NCBI RefSeq assembly: GCF_016703145.1
Contig: NZ_JADJCO010000005.1
Location: forward strand, 682,001-746,000
Source: Ottowia sp.
GTDB lineage: Bacteria; Pseudomonadota; Gammaproteobacteria; Burkholderiales; Burkholderiaceae_C
Direction of reading: 5' to 3'
DNA length: 64,000 bases
Positions 23,901 through 32,344 of the stretch are shown here, piece by piece; position 1 is the first letter of the stretch, and every line of letters begins with the position of its first letter. The notes beneath the pieces are model-generated. The model was not told where the DNA came from. It made no database searches and saw only the letters and a list, made by a program, of their open reading frames with translations. The position numbers and the translations under genes were made by a program.

Positions 23901-26860
23901 AGCGTCAAGTGGTTGGTCTCCTCGTAGGAAGCTAGGTCGTGGTTCTCGCGTTGAAGCCTCGCGCGCTGGTCGCCATCCAGCATTAAGACGTCGCCCCGGC
24001 ATCCGAAAGCGGTGCACTTGTCGGCGACGACGTGCCTCTGCAGGAGGCCACAGCTCTTGCATTGGTACAGAGTTACATTCAGTCCACTGCGGACACGGAT
24101 GAGACCGCCATCCATAGCGAAGCCAGGTGGAAACTTCTTTAGGATGGTCGAAGGCGGCTTCGTCATCGCGCCCCAGAAGTTGCGCAGGAAGTCAGCCGCC
24201 TCGCCCTTGCTGAGACCGAGCCGCTCTACGAGGTACCAAGACCGGCGGTTGTGGCGGTTGACCTGCTGGCTGGGCAGCCACTTAAAGCGAACGCCGGTAT
24301 CGCCGGTTTCGATGTCGAAGGTCCGATGCTGGTTGTAGTCGCCCCAGACCGCCTGATCGTTCATCGCGAGACCGGACAAGCTCTCCAGCGCACGCTCTCG
24401 GCGCACTGTCTCCAGAAGGATGTGGCAAAGCGCCTCAACCGCCGCCGGTTCGTTCGGCAACTGCGGAGGCCAGAAGTTCTTGACCTGCTGGTGCAGCGCC
24501 CTGAGCTTGGCCTCGTCATAGGTGACCAGGGCTACACCCAGACTCTCCAGAGAGTTTCGGCGACCTCCCGGAGTACAGAACTCATAGCCCAGGGCACCAA
24601 GGAGCAGCTGAGACACATCCTGCTTGTCGGTCCGAATCTCACCAGCCTCGTTGAGGAGCAGCGGCTGACCTCCATTTCGTCGCCAGTGCTCGAAGACGCG
24701 CTCGGCGAGTTGGGTCATACCCATCGGCGCCGAGGACTCAACCAGTACAGCGCGAACAGCCGCTCGTAGGGCAACGTTCGCGGAAGTGCGCTCGAAGTAC
24801 GGGGCGAAGAATGCGGCGTCTTGTCGGTTGTCGGAAAAGGTCAGCAGATTGCGACCATAAGATGGCCGCGGGTCAGAGTGGTCAATGACACCTGGGGGCA
24901 GTGCCTCCAGGACCCGCTGAGCAACGACGGCGCCGAGCGCCTCGTTGCCGGGGTGCATGCGGGTCACAACTTCAGCGTCGGCACCAGTCGACCGGCCACC
25001 GCACGCCGGACAGCGCTTGACATAGCGAGCCCTCTCCACGTCGTCCTGCTCTGTGTGAACTGGATACAGCGGAACGGCATCCTCGGAGGCAACGATCTCG
25101 CCAGTCTTTAGCTGGACAAAGATGCGTTCGTGCGCGGACTGCCCCGCATCGCCGTCGCCACCCTCGTCCTCTTCGTCCTCGGTTCCAACAAATGGAGTCC
25201 CGAGCCAAAACACGACTCGCTCAGCCCCGTTCTCACCAGTATCAGGGCGGTGCGGATGTACATGCGACTGGTCCTTCCATCCCTCCAGGAAGGGCTGACC
25301 GCACTTACGGCACGTCAGCAAGGGGTAGTAGTGGCCGGCGTCATCCTTAAAGCTGCGACCGACTTTGACCCTCGCCCAACCCTCGTCGCTGGTATCTGGC
25401 CGGACAACAACGCCTTCGATGCTGTTCACAGCAAGGTGGTACCGACCTGGCAACAGTGGGAAGTCACCGTGCCCTCGACGGGCCACCATCCCACACTGAA
25501 TCACAGTGCTCAAGGCGCCCAGCGCCTCCACCGGCGCAAGCTCGTAGGTTTCGAAGACCTGTTGCGCCAGCTGAGCGTATCCCACCACACGCCCCCCCTC
25601 GAGCGCCTCGGCGACTCGGCGCACCTGGGTGCTGCGAGCAAAGGTTTCGACCAAGGCCTCGCTCGCCGGGCTATCCGGCTTGCCCTGGAGGACGAGCTCT
25701 GGGTGCAGGCCGTCCTGGGACTGCACGAAGCGATTCCAGCAGTCAACCGTCTGCTCGTCACGGTCAAGCTGGAGGAGTTCACGGAGCATTCCCCCGAGAG
25801 TGACCCACTGGCCTGGATTCATGGAGAAGGTCTTGCTGACCGGTCGCGACAATGCCCCGTGGGGAATTCGCTTGCCTCGGATGACTCGGTTTACGGGCTC
25901 ACCCAAGAGGTCGGTGGCGAACTTCTTGAGCTCATCGTCGGCCGTCTCGGAGTCCGATAGGCTCGCGCTCGTCCCAAAGACTCGGAGTCCACTTTCGACA
26001 CCAAGGCGAGTCTTCAGCTTGCGAAGGAGGAATGCAACCTCGGTGGCTTGGGCACCGTGATACGTATGGATCTCATCGAGGACGATGAAGCGCAAAGAGT
26101 TGGTGGCAAACAAGCCGGCGTTGCGCGGTAGCAGGAGCATGTGCTCCAGCATGGCGTAGTTGGTGATGAGTACCTTCGGCGGGTCAGCCAGCATCTCATC
26201 GCGCGTGAGCAGCCAGTTCTTCGGGATGCTTGAAGGGTTCCCCAGAGCCTCCATCAACTTGGGGTTGTTCCAGATGCGAGCTTCTTCTTCGTCTCGCTTG
26301 GCTGTGGACTTCACCTGTCCGGTGTATCGCCCAAAGGTGATGCCGTAGTCCTTCAGGTAGCGAGCAAACAGCGGCGCCACTCGGTAGTAGAGCTGGTCAT
26401 TGGCCAGCGCGTTCATTGGGTACACCAGCAGCGCTCGAACGCCTGGTCGCTTGGGGTCAGGATCGGACAGAAGGTCGTGAGCGATAGGGAACAGGAAAGT
26501 CTCGGTCTTGCCGCTGCCGGTGCCCGTCGCGGTCAGAAAGCTCTCTTGGTCGACGATGGCATGACGAAGCGCCATCTCTTGATGAAGGTGCAACGGCCGA
26601 TTGGCAGTCGGCAGCAAGCCGAGTCCGTCGTGCAGAAAGCCACCAGCCTTCTTGAGCAGTTGAGCGAGGGGCTTGCCCTTCTCGAAGTCGGGAAGCGCCT
26701 CGACATAGGGTCCCTGGACCAACTGCTCCTGCTCCAGAAGGAGACGGAACTCACGACCAAGCTTGGAGTACCGACGCGAGATGGGCAGCGTAGTCGCGAT
26801 ATACCTGGCGAGGACCGCCTTAAGGTCCTGTGAGAAGGAAATCGGGTTCGTGTCAGGCAT
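20909..26860 (-). CDS. druE: Druantia DruE-like giant DEAD/DEAH helicase with DUF1998 region
   Basis: The protein has 1983 residues from ATG26860 (a TTG at 26878 would add six). Walker A TATGTGSGKTE is at 110-120, a DEIH box (VLDEIHTYHG) near 265, and the second RecA lobe around 1040-1090 (TTTMEMGVDLGDLEAVVNL, YQQRTGRAGRRAQ). Cys pairs CRKCGQPF and CPACGG form one putative zinc site; CPQDCESACRACLCDYGNQR is the DUF1998-type Cys cluster. A C-terminal extension holds FHDRELTFDA, resembling the HDR motif of defence-associated C-terminal domains. The size and the adjoining 1154-residue partner fit Druantia type III; DISARM drmA/drmB would be split and accompanied by other genes. Confidence 0.8.
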   Translation of the reverse strand: MPDTNPISFSQDLKAVLARYIATTLPISRRYSKLGREFRLLLEQEQLVQGPYVEALPDFEKGKPLAQLLKKAGGFLHDGLGLLPTANRPLHLHQEMALRHAIVDQESFLTATGTGSGKTETFLFPIAHDLLSDPDPKRPGVRALLVYPMNALANDQLYYRVAPLFARYLKDYGITFGRYTGQVKSTAKRDEEEARIWNNPKLMEALGNPSSIPKNWLLTRDEMLADPPKVLITNYAMLEHMLLLPRNAGLFATNSLRFIVLDEIHTYHGAQATEVAFLLRKLKTRLGVESGLRVFGTSASLSDSETADDELKKFATDLLGEPVNRVIRGKRIPHGALSRPVSKTFSMNPGQWVTLGGMLRELLQLDRDEQTVDCWNRFVQSQDGLHPELVLQGKPDSPASEALVETFARSTQVRRVAEALEGGRVVGYAQLAQQVFETYELAPVEALGALSTVIQCGMVARRGHGDFPLLPGRYHLAVNSIEGVVVRPDTSDEGWARVKVGRSFKDDAGHYYPLLTCRKCGQPFLEGWKDQSHVHPHRPDTGENGAERVVFWLGTPFVGTEDEEDEGGDGDAGQSAHERIFVQLKTGEIVASEDAVPLYPVHTEQDDVERARYVKRCPACGGRSTGADAEVVTRMHPGNEALGAVVAQRVLEALPPGVIDHSDPRPSYGRNLLTFSDNRQDAAFFAPYFERTSANVALRAAVRAVLVESSAPMGMTQLAERVFEHWRRNGGQPLLLNEAGEIRTDKQDVSQLLLGALGYEFCTPGGRRNSLESLGVALVTYDEAKLRALHQQVKNFWPPQLPNEPAAVEALCHILLETVRRERALESLSGLAMNDQAVWGDYNQHRTFDIETGDTGVRFKWLPSQQVNRHNRRSWYLVERLGLSKGEAADFLRNFWGAMTKPPSTILKKFPPGFAMDGGLIRVRSGLNVTLYQCKSCGLLQRHVVADKCTAFGCRGDVLMLDGDQRARLQRENHDLASYEETNHLTLRAREHTASLSTELREEIEREFAERRINLLSCTTTMEMGVDLGDLEAVVNLNVPPGIANYQQRTGRAGRRAQAAPFCVTVARNTNYDQIVFRELKEYLTSSPTTPFINLGNAELFLRHQMSVVLSSFLRHALSKTDVNAPSLKHLFGEVLHDKAKEEFYDKLNAWVEGESGSKAFAEAEALGDTLPADFRSIVCRGPYLRSSIVGRLKEFAEDVSERCKSYVAKKTSAAESDELKKALYWKEQLEKYMDQFLVNELSRRGLIPTYSFPVHSLTLEVQDGSTFNRFQNQAEVSLNRDASLGISEYAPGAEVVANGRIWESAGLASYPKAFMPTRWYAACPECFHVDVADAHQDLPDGCSNCGYAEPTRRKRMFLEPKGFVTSVADSKGKDPGTSRRRVKPADEARLIAAPRPESFQETDLPFLSTALLLARGSEDNDLRGSLFVTNRGTYGEGYYRCLFCNYCQPASKPKKTKDAAKKGPKSGDAATRKFVHKDPSTGSTCKSEVMPKMGVDFAHMFNTDVRLLRFLAPLPEASEDVSGERRFQEHVARTVAEACRLAASDMLHLYAGELRSTYRLYANAGCIAEVVLYDGVPGGAGYSARLGTPQFSFRELMAGALRRLDCPQDCESACRACLCDYGNQRHWDSFRRKETLTWLKALLDGRPTADGPGNYVPWPKPSLSGLSERLAPSSSISIIATSLSGAAGYRETELNQLLTWLQSGKEMELYIVNKLIRHPSDYQTLMLYRHLYPWMQAGKLRIHELAELDGRIAGQIPRVFAGIEDGSLLVRQAFPVQALLDGLVSSPAELGAMDAGTRELLKTSLASAVPYAPEHFAEGQKMGMWEFAVGAPRPLDDVFAAIKGLHVKSLVVRDPYCGTERNRQRLKQLLTFLKGHLSEMERADVYCSEVKERQRDGTDYVANRLEVAYQIERVLDESGVLKGEAFVKELGRNRTFHDRELTFDAVDQSGCGTTHRYFLTGGIDYLLDERSDTRVFHAVVTN

Positions 26861-29800
26861 GCTGGACCACCGGGTCAAGTTCTACGGTCTGTACCAACTC
26901 CCACAGGAGCAGGTAGAAGGCAAACATCGCGGGGGCCACCTGGAGGTAGTAGGCGATGCAGTCGGCGATGGTTCCTCCAGGGACTTCAACCTGCTTGCGC
27001 AAATTCCCGAGCAGACCGTGGAAGCCACTCAGTACCCCGGGCTGACGATGCTCAAGGCGACAGAACCAGGCAAGCCAGGCACTCGCGAGCGCGACGTGCT
27101 CCATGTGCTCCCACTTGAGCTGCTCGCTATCGTCCAGCTGGTCGTCAATAGGCTTCCCGAGCCGTAGAAGCAGGGGCTGGCCCCTCAAGCCGTTGAAGGC
27201 GGTTTGGTCAAAATCACTTCGATGGAGTGCAAGCTTCTTGGCAAGCGCCAAGGCAGCGCTCTTGCGGTTGTTCGGCATGAGTTGGCTGGATACAAAACCA
27301 CGCTCAAGGTCTCTCCAGCAGTGCGCCAGGTGCAGCGGCCCGAGTAGCTCGCCCTCTTTCGGCAGGAACAGTTCGTCCTCAAGCTGATACGCCCCTTCAA
27401 GCTTGGTTTGCTGCAGTGCCGCCCGATAAGTAGCAAGGTTGAAGCCTTTGGGGCGTCGGCCCTGCATGACCTCCGCAATGTTCGCGAATGGCATCGCAGC
27501 ACTCGGATGCAGGACGGTCCCAAATGCAGGGGAAACCGCGCCCTTCAGCTCGACCGTTGCCCGAAGGGCAATCGACAAGGGATGTGGCTTGACGTTGACC
27601 CGCTTGTAGGTCGACCGCTGTTGACTGAAGGCGTGATTGAGCCAGGCAGGTGCGAACTGCATCGACAGGTAGCCAGGCCGCCCATCTTCCGGCGGCCGGC
27701 ACATGGCCATATCGACGAGCTCGGTCACGTAGTCAGTTTCCTTGTCCCTGAGCCTGTCAACCAGCGCTGAAAAGTAGGGCGTCAGCCACTGCTGCTGCTC
27801 CCAACAGACAGGCGACCAGCATTGACGGAAGTGCTCGTTCAGTCGAACCAGCTGCGCGGCGACTTCGGGTAGCGGTAGTGCGTCAGTCGCAGCGACGACC
27901 TCTTTCCCGGGAATCTCCTTGCCCAAGACGTCGACTGCAAACGCAACTGCGATGCGTCCTTCGTCTCCGTCCTGCAGGCGGCCCCACACGCCCCCAATGC
28001 GCGCACCGAATCCGAGAAGCCATGTGCCCGGCTTCAGTGTCTCGACGTCAATGAGGACATGAACCACATGGCTGTTGCCTGCAGGGGCAGCGTAGACCTG
28101 CATACGCGCAAGATCGTTGGTGTGCCAAGTCCCGGCCATCAGTTCATGTTCAGCACGCGCCTCGCGGCCCGATGACAGCTCACGTCCTGTCACAGCGACT
28201 TCAGTCGGTTCGCCACTGACCACCACCCGAACCTCGAACAGGTTTGCCAGCCGTTCTGTCTTGACCTGAGTTGCCACATGGGGCTGAGAGAGAACCAGCA
28301 GGTCGACGGCGGCTTTGCCAGAGGCCGTCTCGTACTTCAGAGTTCGCGCCCCGGGCTCGAGGCGGCTTGCCAAGAAGCTCGCTGGGAACGCCTTGCTGGC
28401 CTTCTGTGAGAAGTCGACGAAGGTCCGCATGCTCCCCAAGGAGATGTACCCGGGCTCGGATGCGCTGACCACAATCGTCTTTGGGCTGGTCAGCGACACC
28501 GTCTCGGCTACACCCAGTGGGCGAGCGATGGAGGCAGTCGAGCCGTCGGCTCCTGGCACTTGGACCTCGACAAACACTCCGGGCCTATGCCAGCTGAAGT
28601 GGACGAGCCTACCGCCACCCACGTCAAAGGCCATCCGGATGAGACGGCTGTGATCATCTGTCGGGTCCATCTGGATCGCACCCAACTTGAGGCCCGCGCA
28701 GGATGATGCAATCAGGTTCTTAGGTGGGCTGTCGTACGAGAACTTGAGCCCATAGGAAACACTCTTCAGTCCGCTCCAGTAAAGAACGGATTGCCGCTGT
28801 GCTGCCCGAGCGTCGCCGGCGCGTCCGAGTTCCAGAACCAACCGCCAGAGCCCGCTCCCCAGGCCGAGGTGTGCGATAGCTTCCGAGAGCATCTGAACCG
28901 CGCGACGGTTCTCGTCAAGATTCACTGAGAGCGCGGCTCTTCGGTCACCGTGAACCACCCGAACCTCAAACTGGCCCGTGGTGTTCTGGAGCCAGTCGGC
29001 TGGCACCTCGATGTGGGCCTCAACGTCGCCGTACCAGAACTCCAGTCCCTCGAGACTGCCCTTGGAAGGCCCAATGAGCGACAGTGATGGTTGGTTCTGT
29101 CCTACCAAGGCAACGGCTGCCGGCCCATTCTTGATGAGCACCTCGGCGCCTGGCCTGATCTCCAGTGGCACCTCTACCAGCAGAGGCGACTCATTGACCT
29201 CATACCAGTCTTCGAGATTGCTCGGCTCGAATCGACAGAGCGCAAGGTATCGGCCGGGGGCGAGCTCGACCGGGTCCTCCTGCGCTAGCTGCGCAGACGC
29301 TCGTAGACGCCCTTCAGCGTTGAAGATCAACAGTCTGTTGGACAGCGAGTCAGGCCAAAGACGCACAGAGAGAACTCGCTCCCCGTCATCACGTTGGACT
29401 ACAAGCTCACGATGAAGACCGCCAGGCAGGGGCCGGAAGCCCCCCGCTGCATCGAGGCGCAGTGACGCAACATGCCCTCCACACTCAACCTTGTAGCCGA
29501 TCGCTCTATCGGCGGGCGGGAAGAGAACCCCAAGCGCGCCATCGCGGTAGAGCAGCTGCGGTATCGCAGCCCTCCGGAGATGTGACGAGCCACCAGCTGC
29601 GAACGCCTTTGCGAGAGCCTGCTCTAGCGGGTCCTTGCCAGCAGCCTGACCTCCATTCAGATGAACGCGCACAAAGGCGCGCGTGTAGTAGCCGAGGGAG
29701 TCGCGCTCCACCGCTTTGCGTGCCGTCACGCTGAACGGCGGTACGAGCTTGTTCAGGAGGGTGGACTGCCATGTGAGCAACCCCTCCTGGTCGTCCTCAT

Positions 29801-30317
29801 CAGGTAGACCAACCCGCTTGGCCGCCTGGAGCATTCGTAGCGCAAGGTCGTCGGCGAAGGCAATTGGCACGCCAGCTTGCCGGACGTACTCGTCCGCCAT
29901 GAAGTGAGAGCCGGAGACCCGGGATAGCGGCTGGATGCCAAGCTTGAACATCGCGCGGCGGAACGCCCTCCAAAGGAGTTCCTTCTCCCCCGGTGTCAGC
30001 TCAGTCGATACGCCGATGGCCTTTAGAAGATGCGGGTACAGGCTGAAGTGCCCGTCTTGACCGAGACCCAGCATGACGTGCTCGGCGAGCCAAACCCCGA
30101 ACAATGCGGGGTACTTCTCAAGCCGCTGGGAATATGCCTTGGCACTGGGCATGACGGCCAAGTCCATGCGAATGGCCTCTCGCGCGTCCGCCGGCAGCAG
30201 AGTTCCGAGAAGGCCGAGCACAGGCGTCTCGGCGCGCTTCACTCGCGCCTGCAGGCGCTCTTCGTGTGCTTCGAACATGGGTCTCCCTGCTTCATCTTGT
30301 TCTTCTCTTTTAGTCAT
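26853..30317 (-). CDS. druH: Druantia DruH-like large protein of unknown fold
   Basis: The protein has 1154 residues from ATG30317; ATG30278 has a better ribosome-binding site (GGGAG 4 nt upstream) and would remove 13 residues. There are no catalytic motifs. The N-terminal 200 residues are helical; the middle holds repeated beta-rich segments (for example VHGDRRAALSVNLDENRRAV; RLVHFSWHRPGVFVEVQVPG) and the C-terminus is helical again. Its stop overlaps the druE start by 8 nt and its start overlaps the regulator's last codons. The call rests on size and operon position next to the DruE-like helicase, the two-gene layout of Druantia type III, not on a motif. Confidence 0.65.
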   Translation of the reverse strand: MTKREEQDEAGRPMFEAHEERLQARVKRAETPVLGLLGTLLPADAREAIRMDLAVMPSAKAYSQRLEKYPALFGVWLAEHVMLGLGQDGHFSLYPHLLKAIGVSTELTPGEKELLWRAFRRAMFKLGIQPLSRVSGSHFMADEYVRQAGVPIAFADDLALRMLQAAKRVGLPDEDDQEGLLTWQSTLLNKLVPPFSVTARKAVERDSLGYYTRAFVRVHLNGGQAAGKDPLEQALAKAFAAGGSSHLRRAAIPQLLYRDGALGVLFPPADRAIGYKVECGGHVASLRLDAAGGFRPLPGGLHRELVVQRDDGERVLSVRLWPDSLSNRLLIFNAEGRLRASAQLAQEDPVELAPGRYLALCRFEPSNLEDWYEVNESPLLVEVPLEIRPGAEVLIKNGPAAVALVGQNQPSLSLIGPSKGSLEGLEFWYGDVEAHIEVPADWLQNTTGQFEVRVVHGDRRAALSVNLDENRRAVQMLSEAIAHLGLGSGLWRLVLELGRAGDARAAQRQSVLYWSGLKSVSYGLKFSYDSPPKNLIASSCAGLKLGAIQMDPTDDHSRLIRMAFDVGGGRLVHFSWHRPGVFVEVQVPGADGSTASIARPLGVAETVSLTSPKTIVVSASEPGYISLGSMRTFVDFSQKASKAFPASFLASRLEPGARTLKYETASGKAAVDLLVLSQPHVATQVKTERLANLFEVRVVVSGEPTEVAVTGRELSSGREARAEHELMAGTWHTNDLARMQVYAAPAGNSHVVHVLIDVETLKPGTWLLGFGARIGGVWGRLQDGDEGRIAVAFAVDVLGKEIPGKEVVAATDALPLPEVAAQLVRLNEHFRQCWSPVCWEQQQWLTPYFSALVDRLRDKETDYVTELVDMAMCRPPEDGRPGYLSMQFAPAWLNHAFSQQRSTYKRVNVKPHPLSIALRATVELKGAVSPAFGTVLHPSAAMPFANIAEVMQGRRPKGFNLATYRAALQQTKLEGAYQLEDELFLPKEGELLGPLHLAHCWRDLERGFVSSQLMPNNRKSAALALAKKLALHRSDFDQTAFNGLRGQPLLLRLGKPIDDQLDDSEQLKWEHMEHVALASAWLAWFCRLEHRQPGVLSGFHGLLGNLRKQVEVPGGTIADCIAYYLQVAPAMFAFYLLLWELVQTVELDPVVQHA

Positions 30318-31216
30318 AGCTCTTAGCCAGCCCCTCCAAGATTGCTTTGACCTCGGATGCGTTCTTGAGCTGGATTTGCTGCGCCTCTGGGCGGACTTCG
30401 CCGTCCCGGCTAAGGCCTAGACGCTGCAGCACGTAGTAAAGCATTGCTTGCCTAGTCTCAAGAGTGACCTGACCGTTGGTCATGGCGTAATCCAGCTCAA
30501 CGACCTTTCTCTTCGACGCGCTCAAGCCGGTGTTGGGCTCCAGAATCAATTCGACCGGGGTGTGCCACGCCACGTCGTTCTCGGATTGAACAGTCGTTGG
30601 ACCTGCCTCGCGCACCTCCAAGGCCCTAGCGAAGACGAAGTCACGAAAGGCGCCTCGCGCGTGGCAGAACGCTCGAACGTGCCAGCGGAAGCCGTCATGA
30701 CCCAAAGCGTGCGGCGAAACCTCTCGCCACGATGACTCCGGTCTCGACATGGACTGGTAGAGGAGCTGAACCGCACTGCGCCCACGTATCGCCCGCACGA
30801 CGCTCACCAGGATTGAAGGAGGAACGGACCTCGCAGGAGACACCGCCATCGCGACCGACGGCGCCCAACCAACGAAGCTCCTCCGGTGGCAGAACCTTGG
30901 CGTTCAGGGCCAGCAGGTCGTTGAGATAGTGCTCCGCAGTGGTTGTGGGGAACACGGCCGCGAAGCCCGACGAGGCCACGTACACGCGGGCGCTGCGGTC
31001 ATAGACCAGGTTGTCAGGTGCCAGTTCGGCATAGGCAGCTATGTCCGCTGACGCTTGGGGCACCGAGATGCCGAAGTGCTCCATCAAGTCTGACCGGTTC
31101 AGCCGACCGTCCCACTGGAGCCGGAAATCTATGAACTCCAATCGGCGCTCTGGACCCCACGGACCAGAACCGCGACGGCGCTCGCTGGCCGTTGGCTTGA
31201 GGGAGTCGCGGGTCAT
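30310..31216 (-). pseudogene. WYL-domain (BrxR/CapW-type) transcriptional regulator with a 1-nt frameshift
   Basis: Two frames join into a normal regulator of about 300 residues. The first (ATG31216) has a winged helix: ERRLEFIDFRLQWDGRLNRS, DLMEHFGISVPQASADIAAY. The second carries the WYL core, LLYQSMSRPESSWREVSPHA then GHDGFRWHVRAFCHARGAFR, and the family's C-terminal domain. The join falls at a GGG run (30864-30866): removing one G gives ELRWLAPSVAMAVSP. BrxR/CapW proteins repress defence operons and are relieved by a bound ligand. As read, the N-terminal piece (about 173 residues) would lack WYL, leaving the operon possibly derepressed if the shift is real. Confidence 0.75.
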
Positions 31217-31341
31217 GGGCTTGGTCTCGATTTCATGCGTACAGAAAGTTTACTAGAATAGTTTATAGACGCGCAAGCCCCCCAACCGCAGCATTCGAAA
31301 ACGCGCGGCGGTGTCCAACCAAACGCTCCAGGAGTGCCTCT
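31217..31341. promoter_or_regulatory. Divergent AT-rich promoter region between regulator and UDG-like gene
   Basis: The stretch 31,240-31,268 is conspicuously AT-rich in GC-rich surroundings and contains the short inverted repeat ACTA-GAA-TAGT at 31252-31262 (outer arms TTTACTA/TAGTTTA partly paired). It is placed to drive the defence operon leftward and is a likely operator for the WYL regulator, by analogy with autoregulated BrxR/CapW loci. Confidence 0.4.
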
Positions 31342-32103
31342 TTGACGAGTTCAACCTTCACCAAGTACCAGTCCGCCATCAAGTCGTATGCGGGGGACCC
31401 CTGCGCGACAGACCTCCTGATGGCCAAGGACGGCACCGTGTCGGTCTACTACGCGCCCTTCGAATGGGTCAACCCGCAAGCTCGGGTCGTTCTGGTCGGC
31501 ATCACACCAGGGAGAACCCAGGCGGCGAACGCACTCGGCGAGGCGAAGCGCGCCATGCTCGATGGCGCTGCGGACTCGGAGGTGCTCAGGCGAGCGAAGG
31601 CGACTGGCGCTTTCTCCGGCGCCATGCGCCCGAACTTGGTCTCTCTGCTCGATGCGGTGGGACTTCAGAAGTGGCTTGGGCTTGCGTCTTGCGGCGAGCT
31701 CTTCGGTAGCGCGTCGGCACTACTTCAGACGGCCTCCGTCCTACAGTTCCCGGTCTTCGTGAACGGCGAAAACTACAACGGGACACCTGAACCGACGAAG
31801 CACCCATTGCTTCGGGACATGGTTCTTGAGCACTTCGGAAAGACGTGCGCGCAAGTTCAAGATGCTGCCTTCGTTCCGCTCGGACCCGTTCCCTCAAAGG
31901 TCTTGGCGTGGTTGTCTACCCAAGGGGCTGTCGACCAAGGTCGGGTTCTTGAGGGGCTGCCGCATCCCAGTGGCGCGAATGCCGAGCGCATCAAGTACTT
32001 TCTCGGCCAGAAGCGGCGCTCTGAGCTGTCCGTCAAGACTGACCCAAACAAGCTCGACGCAGCAAGGGCAGCACTCACTGAAGCTGTGGAAAGACTGGGG
32101 TAA
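31342..32103 (+). CDS. Uracil-DNA-glycosylase-superfamily-like protein
   Basis: The protein has 253 residues from TTG31342, supported by AGGAG 7 nt upstream; the first in-frame ATG is 27 codons in. RVVLVGITPGRTQ at about residue 48-60 resembles the UDG motif 1 (GxxPG), and GLPHPSGANAERIKYFLG near 205-222 resembles motif 2 (HPSxxN). This pattern is that of the UDG/MUG superfamily, which excises damaged or modified bases. It is divergent from the defence operon and next to its regulator, so a role in defence or in protecting element DNA is possible. Activity is inferred. Confidence 0.62.
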   Translation: MTSSTFTKYQSAIKSYAGDPCATDLLMAKDGTVSVYYAPFEWVNPQARVVLVGITPGRTQAANALGEAKRAMLDGAADSEVLRRAKATGAFSGAMRPNLVSLLDAVGLQKWLGLASCGELFGSASALLQTASVLQFPVFVNGENYNGTPEPTKHPLLRDMVLEHFGKTCAQVQDAAFVPLGPVPSKVLAWLSTQGAVDQGRVLEGLPHPSGANAERIKYFLGQKRRSELSVKTDPNKLDAARAALTEAVERLG

Positions 32104-32344
32104 ACGCCTTCGGGGCACTCCGCGGGTTCTTGAAGCGCTTGCAACGGGCAAGAGGCCGGCCACTGAGGCTCCCGAGAGTTGACCTTCATCGTAGTGCACC
32201 ACAATCACTCATACAGTCGCCTTGAAGGCTCTAGCGGCGGCCCCGGCTAGTCCACGCCTACCTTTCGTGACGGAGGTCGCCGCTCACCGCTTGCATATGC
32301 TGAAGCATTATCACGACTCGTCCAATGGGGATTGGGAGGCATCT

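Noticed and set aside
20909..30317. DISARM (drmA/drmB) or BREX assignment for the large helicase and its partner
   Set aside because: DISARM has separate drmA and drmB genes plus drmC and a methyltransferase; BREX needs pglZ and a methyltransferase. None is present. A two-gene giant helicase plus ~1150-residue protein fits Druantia type III better.
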